The translations under genes were made by a program, and so were the position numbers. Shown here one piece after another: positions 1 to 7,035 of a stretch of DNA of 23,179 nt (within the stretch, counting starts at the first letter, position 1; each line of letters starts with the position of its first letter). The stretch is from an uncultured Ruminococcus sp. (GTDB lineage: Bacteria > Bacillota > Clostridia > Oscillospirales > Ruminococcaceae): assembly GCA_947174965.1 (NCBI GenBank), contig CAMWKY010000003.1, positions 1 to 23,179 of the forward strand, in the 5' to 3' direction. Under the pieces are notes generated by a model. The model did no database searches. It was not told the origin of the DNA and saw only the letters and a program-made list of their open reading frames with translations.

Positions 1-22
1 GATATACACACAATACATTATA

Positions 23-967
23 TCACATTATTTTATAATTTGCTATAGCTTTTTCACATTTTTCCAAAATTTCATATTTTTTACTAAAATCATCAATAAT
101 AATCCACCTGATACGTTCATTTTTTCTAAACCATGTGAGTTGTCTTTTGGCATAATGTCTTGTTTCCTGCTTGATTTTGTCAATACAGTCATCAAGAGAC
201 ATAGTATTTTCAAAATATGGTATCAGTTCTTTGTAACCGATAGCATTTGAAGCGGTTGCCATAAATCCGCTTGTATAAAGTTCCCTTGCTTCATCAATAA
301 GACCGTTTTCAACCATTTCATCAACACGCTTGTTTATTCTGTCATAAAGCATTGAACGGTCAGCAGTGTTCAGTCCAATTATAAGAGAATTATATGGACT
401 TTTTTCAAGTTTGCTTTCTGCTTTCAGTTCACTGAATTTACGTCCTGTTATGTGCATCACTTCCAATGCACGAATAACACGCACAAGATTATTTTCATGA
501 ATTGATTCAGCAGAAACAGGGTCGGCATTTACAAGCTTTTCGTAAAGTGCGTGATTGCCGTTTATCCTTGCAAACTCGTAAAGTGATTCACGGAAATCAA
601 TATCACTTCCAGCCTCTGAAAATTTCACGTTGTCAATCAGTGAGTCAATATATAGTCCTGTACCGCCGACAATTATTGGCAGTTTACCTCTTTCAAGGAT
701 TTCCTGTATTTTTTTATTTGCAAGTTCAACATAGTCTGCAACACTGAATACAGAATCTCTTTCAAGAAAATCAATGAGATGATGCGGTATTCCCTGCATT
801 TCCTCTTCTGTAGGCTTTGCGGACGCTATGTCAAGACCTTTGTAAATCTGCATTGAATCAGCAGAAACAACCTCACCGTTATATTTCTTTGCAAGCTCAA
901 CACCGAGCCATGTTTTACCTGATGCTGTAGCACCGCATACAGCAAGTACAAAAGGCTTGTCATTCAT
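23..967 (-). CDS. miaA: tRNA dimethylallyltransferase MiaA
   Basis: MiaA transfers a dimethylallyl group from DMAPP to N6 of A37 in tRNAs reading UNN codons; MiaB (also in this window) then methylthiolates the product. The P-loop GATASGKT is at residues 12-19, followed by the DMAPP/tRNA-binding stretch SADSMQIYKG (35-44) and GGTGLYIDSL. At 314 aa the length is normal for the family. The frame is open four codons further, to a GTG at 979, but that GTG overlaps the AAGGAG ribosome site, so I place the start at the ATG at 967 (MNDKPF). The SD overlaps the mutL stop codon, so translation is probably coupled. It is the last gene of the miaB...mutS-mutL-miaA block seen in many clostridia. It ends 22 bases from the window edge and no terminator is visible. 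Confidence 0.96.
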   Translation of the reverse strand: MNDKPFVLAVCGATASGKTWLGVELAKKYNGEVVSADSMQIYKGLDIASAKPTEEEMQGIPHHLIDFLERDSVFSVADYVELANKKIQEILERGKLPIIVGGTGLYIDSLIDNVKFSEAGSDIDFRESLYEFARINGNHALYEKLVNADPVSAESIHENNLVRVIRALEVMHITGRKFSELKAESKLEKSPYNSLIIGLNTADRSMLYDRINKRVDEMVENGLIDEARELYTSGFMATASNAIGYKELIPYFENTMSLDDCIDKIKQETRHYAKRQLTWFRKNERIRWIIIDDFSKKYEILEKCEKAIANYKIM

Positions 968-982
968 ATTAAAAATCACTCC

Positions 983-2872
983 TTATGTGCGTTTGAATTG
1001 GTGGTCAATATTTGATTTTGTCATGGTAAACATAACAGGTCTGCCATGTGGACAATGACGTATATTTTCATTGTTGTAAACCTGTTCAGCAAGTGCTTTC
1101 AGCTGTTCGGGGGCATTTTTGTCATTTGCTTTTATTGCCGACTTGCAAGCCATTGTGTGAAGCATATCATCAAGAAGTGCCGACTGCGGATTCTGCTTAT
1201 ACAGTTTAAGATTTTCAATAACTTCATATACTATTGCTTCAATATCAGTATCCATAATAAAAGTCGGAACGGCTGTCACAATAATACATGGGCGTTCAGA
1301 AAAATCAAACTCAAAGCCTAAATCCAGAAGCAGTTCTGTATTATTTTCAATAACATCTGTTTCATCAGAAGTCAACAGCATTTTTATTCCCACAAGCATT
1401 TTCTGACTGTACTGACGGCAATTTCTGCTTTTCAGCTTTTCAAAGATAATACGTTCATGGGCAGCGTGTTTGTCAATAATAAGCATTGTGCCGTCACATT
1501 CTGCAATTATATACAGTCCGAAAACTTCGCCTACTATTCGTATATCAGGCTTTTTCTCATCAGTCGTCTTTATTGTTTCGGACGGAATTTCAACAGGTTT
1601 ATCAGGTTTTTCAAATGATTCAGCTTTTATATATTTAAAATCCTCTTGTACAGATTCGGGAACTGTTTCAGGCTCTTTCTCAACTTCATAGGACTGAATT
1701 TCAACAGTTTTTTCCTCCTCAACAATTTCAGGAGTAACAGGCTCTTTTTTCTCTGTAATTTCCTCTTTCTCTTTCAGTTCCTCAACAGGAGTGAACATGA
1801 TTTCCTGCTGAATAAATTCATCTTTTTCAGGTGCGGGCTTAATCCAGTCATTTTTTTGTGGCAATTCAAATTCATAGATAAGACCGTTATTCATAAGGGC
1901 ATTTTTTACAGCAAAGAAAACAGCATCTGATACTTTTTTTTCATCTGCAAAACGGACTTCCGCTTTGGAGGGGTGTATATTAACGTCCATGTCATGCGGT
2001 GATATGTATACAGACAGTACGCAGGCAGGAAATTTTCCTGTCATGATGATGTTTGTATAGGCATTTTCAAGTGCAGAGGAGCATATTTTGGAACGGATAT
2101 ATCTGTCATTTACAAAAAAAGTCTGAAATGACCTGTTATTTTTTGCGTATAATGGTTTTACAGTCATTCCGCTTATGGTGATGCCATTGTATTCATATTC
2201 AACAGGTATCAGGTCACGGGCAAAATCTTTTCCGTATACTGCACATATGCAGGAATACAGTGAACCATCTGAAACTGTATTGAACTCAATTCTATTGTCA
2301 CGGATAAACTTAAATGAAATATCAGGATTTGAAAGTGCGATTTTCTGCATTATATTACTTACTGCATTCGCTTCTGTAACGTCTTTTTTCAGAAATTTTG
2401 CCCTTGCAGGAACATTATAGAATAAATCACGGATAATTATAGTTGTGCCGTCGGGACAACCGCTTTTTTCGTGGAGTAGTTCATCACTTCCCGATATAGA
2501 ATAATGTGTTCCGTAGTCATCATTTTTCAGCTTGCTTAATACTTCTACTTTTGCAACAGCTGAAACAGATGCAAGTGCCTCACCACGAAAGCCAAGAGTA
2601 TTTATATTATCAAGGTCGTCTCTGGTTAAAATCTTGCTTGTTGCGTGACGGAGAAAAGCTGTCGGAACATCTTCAAATGACATTCCACAGCCGTCATCTG
2701 TAACACGCATATATGAAATACCGCCGTTTTTTATTTCAACAGTTATATATTTTGCTCCTGAATCTATTGAATTTTCAACAAGTTCTTTTATAACAGATGC
2801 GGGACGTTCTATAACTTCACCTGCCGCAATAAGTTCGGATATTTCCCTGCTCAAAATATTAATTGAAGGCAT
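983..2872 (-). CDS. mutL: DNA mismatch repair protein MutL (endonuclease type)
   Basis: MutL is the matchmaker of mismatch repair. The N-terminal GHKL ATPase is clear: ELVENSIDSGA (E33, N34, D37), DGCGMS and GFRGEAL. A charged, Glu/Pro/Lys-rich linker (about residues 340-440) leads to the C-terminal dimerisation domain. That domain has the metal-binding endonuclease signature as DKHAAHERIIFE (467-478, a DQHA(X)2E(X)4E variant with Lys for Gln), plus ACKSAIKA and CPHGRP (from C607). A nicking MutL fits an organism without MutH. At 629 aa the length is typical. AAGGAG precedes the ATG. It lies downstream of mutS with one small gene between, and 15 nt upstream of miaA. Confidence 0.97.
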   Translation of the reverse strand: MPSINILSREISELIAAGEVIERPASVIKELVENSIDSGAKYITVEIKNGGISYMRVTDDGCGMSFEDVPTAFLRHATSKILTRDDLDNINTLGFRGEALASVSAVAKVEVLSKLKNDDYGTHYSISGSDELLHEKSGCPDGTTIIIRDLFYNVPARAKFLKKDVTEANAVSNIMQKIALSNPDISFKFIRDNRIEFNTVSDGSLYSCICAVYGKDFARDLIPVEYEYNGITISGMTVKPLYAKNNRSFQTFFVNDRYIRSKICSSALENAYTNIIMTGKFPACVLSVYISPHDMDVNIHPSKAEVRFADEKKVSDAVFFAVKNALMNNGLIYEFELPQKNDWIKPAPEKDEFIQQEIMFTPVEELKEKEEITEKKEPVTPEIVEEEKTVEIQSYEVEKEPETVPESVQEDFKYIKAESFEKPDKPVEIPSETIKTTDEKKPDIRIVGEVFGLYIIAECDGTMLIIDKHAAHERIIFEKLKSRNCRQYSQKMLVGIKMLLTSDETDVIENNTELLLDLGFEFDFSERPCIIVTAVPTFIMDTDIEAIVYEVIENLKLYKQNPQSALLDDMLHTMACKSAIKANDKNAPEQLKALAEQVYNNENIRHCPHGRPVMFTMTKSNIDHQFKRT

Positions 2873-2883
2873 ATTTCGTCTCC

Positions 2884-3258
2884 TTACTTCATTTTTACAT
2901 ATTTCATCATCAATTCACGTGAGCTTCTTCCTATAATACCATTAATCAGAATATTAAAATCTATTTTATCTATTTCAATATTAGTCTCATTATACTGCTC
3001 AGGGTTTCTGTTAACAGTCACTTTTACAATACCATTTTCCAAAAAAATCGCAGTATATCTGCAATATCCTGTCCAGCTCCTGTGTATATACAAAGTATCA
3101 TCTTCAAAATAAATAAACCATTTATCTTCCATTTGTTTTGGACGAAATCCCTCACGAATAAGGTTCATGTCCGTTTCATTCAGATTCATTTCAAGAGTAA
3201 ACTTCGCCGTTTCAGCAGGCATTTCCTTGACAATTTTCCAGTCAGATTTTTTTACCAT
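2884..3258 (-). CDS. conserved-looking small protein of unknown function between mutS and mutL
   Basis: A 124-aa soluble protein with no signal peptide or membrane segment. It starts 10 nt after the mutS stop (SD GAGGT, 7 nt before ATG) and ends 11 nt before mutL, so it is translated as part of the mismatch repair transcript. The central part (about 40-70) is rich in aromatic and acidic residues: MEDKWFIYFEDD, then TLYIHRSWTGYC. I have an impression, from memory and not checked, of having seen this motif in small uncharacterised bacterial proteins, sometimes near nucleotide- or ADP-ribose-related enzymes. No catalytic motif of a known family can be assigned. The location invites the idea of a role with MutS/MutL, but co-transcription alone does not show that. 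Confidence 0.85.
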   Translation of the reverse strand: MVKKSDWKIVKEMPAETAKFTLEMNLNETDMNLIREGFRPKQMEDKWFIYFEDDTLYIHRSWTGYCRYTAIFLENGIVKVTVNRNPEQYNETNIEIDKIDFNILINGIIGRSSRELMMKYVKMK

Positions 3259-3268
3259 AAATTATACC

Positions 3269-5881
3269 TCAATTCAGCATTGCCGTCATATCTTTCAGAA
3301 GTTCACGACATTCGCTGTCTGTTAATTCGTCGATATTTGTTCTTTCAAGCATTTCAATTGCTGATTCTCTGTTGATACTTGCAAAGCTTATCTGCGCATT
3401 ATGTTTTTTTGCAACAGTTTTTTCAGTTTCATGTGTTTTTTCCATTTCCTCAAGAAGTTCTTTTGCCCTATTCACAACTTTTGACGGAAGTCCAGCCAGT
3501 TTTGCAACGTCCACACCATAGCTTTCATCAACTCCGCCCCTGACAATTTTACGCAGAAATCTTATTGTACCACCATGCTTGTTTACTGCTATGCTGTAAT
3601 TCTTTACTCCGTCAAGTTCGTTTTCAAGCCCGATAAGTTCATGATAGTGAGTAGCAAAAAGTGTTTTACAGCCTAATTTCCTGCTTTCGCATATGTATTC
3701 CGCAACAGCTCGTGCAATGCTTATTCCGTCAAAAGTTGATGTACCACGTCCAACTTCATCAAGAATAACAAGACTGTCATTTGTGGCATTTTTGAGAATA
3801 TCCGAAACTTCACTCATTTCAACCATAAATGTTGACTGTCCTGCTGTTAAATCGTCTGACGCACCGACACGGGTGAAAATCTTGTCAACAACTGAAATTT
3901 TAGCAGATTCAGCAGGTACAAAACAGCCCATTTGTGCCATGAGTACAATAAGCGCAGTCTGTCGCATATATGTTGATTTGCCTGACATATTAGGACCGGT
4001 TATTATTGACATTCTGTTTGCTTTTGTATCAAGATAAACATCATTCGGCACAAATATTTCATCTTTAAGCATTACCTCAACAACAGGGTGTCTGCCGTTT
4101 TTTATGTCAATAACACCGTCAATTGAAATATCGGGCTTTATATATTGATTACGCAGTGAAACTTCTGCAAATGAGCATAATACATCAACAGATGCTATAG
4201 CAGATGCAGTTTTCTGAACTTCTGCAAGCTTTGTCGCAATAAAATCACGTACTTCCGCAAAGATGTCCGCTTCTAATGCCAATGCCTTATCTTTTGCACC
4301 TAAAATTGAATTTTCTGCATTTTTAAGTTCCTCTGTAATAAAACGTTCAGCATTTGCAAGAGTTTGCTTGCGAATCCATTCATCAGGTATCAAGTCATAA
4401 TATGAGCGTGTAACTTCCAGATAATAGCCGAAAACCTTGTTATATCCTATTTTGAGATTTTTTATGCCTGTTGCTTCTTTTTCACGCTGTTCAATGTTGT
4501 CAATAATTTCTTTTCCGTGATTCATAATATGGCGGAGGTTGTCAAGTTCTTTGTTGAAACCGTCTTTAATTATACCACCGTCTTTTAAAATTACAGGCGG
4601 TTCGTCTACAACAGCATTTTCAACAAGTCTTACAATTTCATTAAGTTCTGAAATATCATTGTTGTATCTTGTCAGAAGTTTTGAATCGGCAAATTTTGCA
4701 AGTTCATTTTTCAGCATAGGAAGTTGCAGAGCTGTTGCAGAAAGTGCTTTTACATCTCGTGGATTTGCCGATTTATACATGACTTTTGTCATAAGTCTTT
4801 CAAGGTCGTATGTGCAGTCAAGCAAATCATCAATATCTGATAATACTACACTTTTTCTATAGAGTGATTCAACAGCATCAAGTCTTTCAATTATCTTTGC
4901 AGGACTTTTCAAAGGCTGTTCAATCCAGTTTTTAAGCAGACGTTTACCCATTGAAGTACGTGTGGAATCAAGTACCCATAAAAGCGAACCTTTTTTATCT
5001 TTATTTCTGATTGTTTCAGTAAGTTCAAGATTTCGTCTTGCATTTATATCAAGTCCCATAAATGATTCACAATTAAGCAGATTTATAGAAGTAAATCTTG
5101 ATACAGACGTTTTCTGCGTATCACGGATATAATCAAAAAGTCCGCATACTGCTGAACAGTCCGAGCCTGTTTCGGATATTCCAAGTTCAGCTACAGATTT
5201 TACACCAAAAACTTCCTCAATATAACTTCTTAAATTTACATCAAAACACGCATTATCACGCAGAGTAACCGCACAGTTCAATCTCATCTTCACAAAGTCT
5301 GTCACTGATTTCAGTGACAGAAAACTTTCAGTAAAGATAATTTCAGCAGGCTGACAGCGTGAGAGTTCATTTATAACGCCTGTTTCAAGGTCTTTGCCGT
5401 GAAATACACTCAAATCCGCATCACCTGTTGAAATATCAGCAGATGCAATACCGCAGTTTTTTTCATGCTCATTATAGAAAATACTGCAAATATAGTTGTT
5501 TCTGCCGTCATCAAGCATACTTGATTCCGTAAGAGTTCCGGGAGTTACAACACGTATAACATCACGCACAACAATACCTTTTGATTCAGATGGGTCTGTA
5601 AGCTGTTCACATACGGCAACTTTATAACCCTGTTCAATCAGCTTTTTGATATAGACATCGCAGGCATGATAAGGCACTCCGCACATTGGCGCACGTTCAG
5701 AAAGTCCGCAGTCTTTGCCCGTGAGAGTGAGTTCAATTGCCTTTGATGCAGTTATTGCATCATCAAAAAACATCTCATAGAAATCACCCACACGGAAAAA
5801 CAATATACATTCTTTGTATTTTTCTTTTATATCAAGATATTGCTGCATCATGGGTGAAAGTTTATTTCTGTCAATTTCCAT
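3269..5881 (-). CDS. mutS: DNA mismatch recognition ATPase MutS
   Basis: MutS binds mispairs and small loops and recruits MutL. The mismatch-reading Phe-X-Glu is at F34-Y35-E36 (GDFYEMF). The C-terminal ABC-type ATPase has Walker A GPNMSGKST from residue 629 and Walker B LVILDEVGRGTSTFDG near 702. ATHYHEL and the C-terminal helix-turn-helix/dimerisation region follow. At 870 aa it is full length, the usual size for MutS1. SD AAAGGAG stands before the ATG. It follows the YlbF-like gene by 33 nt, the order found in Clostridia and close to ymcA-cotE-mutS-mutL in Bacillus. No frameshift or missing motif is visible. Confidence 0.98.
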   Translation of the reverse strand: MEIDRNKLSPMMQQYLDIKEKYKECILFFRVGDFYEMFFDDAITASKAIELTLTGKDCGLSERAPMCGVPYHACDVYIKKLIEQGYKVAVCEQLTDPSESKGIVVRDVIRVVTPGTLTESSMLDDGRNNYICSIFYNEHEKNCGIASADISTGDADLSVFHGKDLETGVINELSRCQPAEIIFTESFLSLKSVTDFVKMRLNCAVTLRDNACFDVNLRSYIEEVFGVKSVAELGISETGSDCSAVCGLFDYIRDTQKTSVSRFTSINLLNCESFMGLDINARRNLELTETIRNKDKKGSLLWVLDSTRTSMGKRLLKNWIEQPLKSPAKIIERLDAVESLYRKSVVLSDIDDLLDCTYDLERLMTKVMYKSANPRDVKALSATALQLPMLKNELAKFADSKLLTRYNNDISELNEIVRLVENAVVDEPPVILKDGGIIKDGFNKELDNLRHIMNHGKEIIDNIEQREKEATGIKNLKIGYNKVFGYYLEVTRSYYDLIPDEWIRKQTLANAERFITEELKNAENSILGAKDKALALEADIFAEVRDFIATKLAEVQKTASAIASVDVLCSFAEVSLRNQYIKPDISIDGVIDIKNGRHPVVEVMLKDEIFVPNDVYLDTKANRMSIITGPNMSGKSTYMRQTALIVLMAQMGCFVPAESAKISVVDKIFTRVGASDDLTAGQSTFMVEMSEVSDILKNATNDSLVILDEVGRGTSTFDGISIARAVAEYICESRKLGCKTLFATHYHELIGLENELDGVKNYSIAVNKHGGTIRFLRKIVRGGVDESYGVDVAKLAGLPSKVVNRAKELLEEMEKTHETEKTVAKKHNAQISFASINRESAIEMLERTNIDELTDSECRELLKDMTAMLN

Positions 5882-5914
5882 GAAAATTCTCCTTTCTTTT
5901 TCTGAAAATTATAA

Positions 5915-6319
5915 TCAGCCGCAGCCACCGCAAGTTGCACAGCTTCCCGAACAGCCTGTTGACGGCTGACAAGTATCAGGGTCTTCACCGTTTGCGCACA
6001 TTGTGATAATCTGATTCATGTTGTTTACAAGTGATTCCAGTGAATTTTGTGCGGCAGTGAAAACAATCATGTTTTTGTTGGACATAATCTGCTTGTAATT
6101 TGACTTGATACCCTCGTCAAGTTCTTTAATGCGGTCAGTGTCCTTGTCGTCTTTTGCAAGTTCTTCATTGAGTTGTAAGCGCATATTTTCAAAGCCGTTG
6201 ATAAGTGCCTGAAGTACAGTATCATTGTCATTTGCCTGTTTAGCAAGCATATAAGCTGTGTATCTGTCATCAGTCTGTAAAGCTTTGCCGAGTTCTCTTG
6301 TCATTTCAATAATATCCAT
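5915..6319 (-). CDS. YlbF/YmcA (RicA/RicF)-family protein with Cys-rich C-terminal tail
   Basis: A 134-aa helical protein of the YlbF/YmcA family. In Bacillus subtilis RicA, RicF and RicT form a complex that carries [4Fe-4S] clusters and steers RNase Y-dependent mRNA maturation. Residues 1-105 are the helical core (ALQTDDRYTAYMLAKQANDND and an Asn/Glu/Lys-rich second half). The last 27 residues hold six cysteines (C108, C117, C123, C127, C130, C133) in a Gly/Ser-rich tail ending CATCGGCG, well suited to bind a cluster or metal. SD AAAGGAG is 9-10 nt before ATG. Its place between miaB and mutS is the usual one in Firmicutes, though here two lipoprotein genes separate it from miaB. Whether it is the RicA or RicF equivalent cannot be decided here. 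Confidence 0.9.
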   Translation of the reverse strand: MDIIEMTRELGKALQTDDRYTAYMLAKQANDNDTVLQALINGFENMRLQLNEELAKDDKDTDRIKELDEGIKSNYKQIMSNKNMIVFTAAQNSLESLVNNMNQIITMCANGEDPDTCQPSTGCSGSCATCGGCG

Positions 6320-6366
6320 TTTTAATTTCTCCTTTAGTTAAAATTTATTTATATTAAAGGGATTTT

Positions 6367-7020
6367 TTATTCCCATAATACATCATCTATTTCATCAAAA
6401 CTGTAATCTCTGCCAAGTGATATATATTTATGCCCTTTGTATTTTTCAAGCTCAATGTTATACTCATCTTTTGTTATTTCAGTATCATTAAACTCAAATA
6501 TCGCCTGCTCCTTTACACGATAACTAAAATCATTATAAAATGTAGCAATCATATTTATTTCATTATTTTCAAGTTTGCAAAATATTTTATCTTCAATGCC
6601 TGCCCCTATATTATAATGCACAATCATACCATTATCCTCATAATATCCGATGTCACCGAATGCACCTATTCTGCCAAGATATATCAGTCCATTGTCATAT
6701 GTATATATACGGCAAGCGGCGGCATGACTTGCATTTTCCGATATTATAAGTTCAGGCATTCCATCAGTATTCAGGTCATATATGGAAAAAGCTGAATACT
6801 CTACAATATCATTACCAAAAAAATATTCGTCTGAGTTCATGAAATCAAGCAATACCTGTTTATAGGATTTCTGCCAGCTGTTAAGTTCGGAACTTAAATT
6901 TTCTGTTGTTGATTCTTCGACTGCAATTCCTGACCTTTCAGAAATTATTTCATTGCTGTTCACGTTGCTACACCCCATAAGCAGAAACGGCAGACATAAT
7001 ATCAATAAAAATTTCCTCAT
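6367..7020 (-). CDS. putative lipoprotein, single-domain paralogue of the gene upstream
   Basis: A 217-aa secreted lipoprotein with signal peptide MRKFLLILCLPFLLMGC; the lipobox LMGC puts the acylated Cys at 17. A short Ser/Thr/Glu spacer leads to one domain (about 47-215). It has SIYDLNTDGMPELIIS, a DxNxDGxxE calcium-loop-like motif of the FG-GAP/VCBS type, and HAAACRIYTYDNGLIYLGRIGAFGD. Over about 170 residues it aligns without gaps to residues about 545-715 of the 979-aa lipoprotein next door, at roughly 75% identity by my count. So this is a recent tandem paralogue that kept only the third domain. It lies 15 nt downstream of that gene and is probably co-transcribed. The substrate or partner is unknown; calcium-dependent surface binding is a guess. 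Confidence 0.85.
   Translation of the reverse strand: MRKFLLILCLPFLLMGCSNVNSNEIISERSGIAVEESTTENLSSELNSWQKSYKQVLLDFMNSDEYFFGNDIVEYSAFSIYDLNTDGMPELIISENASHAAACRIYTYDNGLIYLGRIGAFGDIGYYEDNGMIVHYNIGAGIEDKIFCKLENNEINMIATFYNDFSYRVKEQAIFEFNDTEITKDEYNIELEKYKGHKYISLGRDYSFDEIDDVLWE
6379..6892. repeat. segmental duplication, copy A (partner at 7825-8338)
   Basis: About 514 bp inside the 217-aa lipoprotein gene match 7825-8338 in the neighbouring 979-aa gene. The offset is constant at 1446 bp at both ends I checked, so no insertions or deletions have accumulated. Both copies are in the same orientation and reading frame. This looks like a duplicated domain-coding segment, and it makes deletion or gene conversion between the two genes possible. 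Confidence 0.85.
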
Positions 7021-7035
7021 AATATCCCCCTTTGC

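Noticed and set aside
968..979. GTG start of miaA at 979
   Set aside because: The GTG overlaps the AAGGAG site, so it cannot be paired with it; ATG 967 fits.
6359..6374. GGGA/TCCC hairpin at the end of the 217-aa lipoprotein gene as a terminator
   Set aside because: Only four pairs and no T-run in the direction of transcription.
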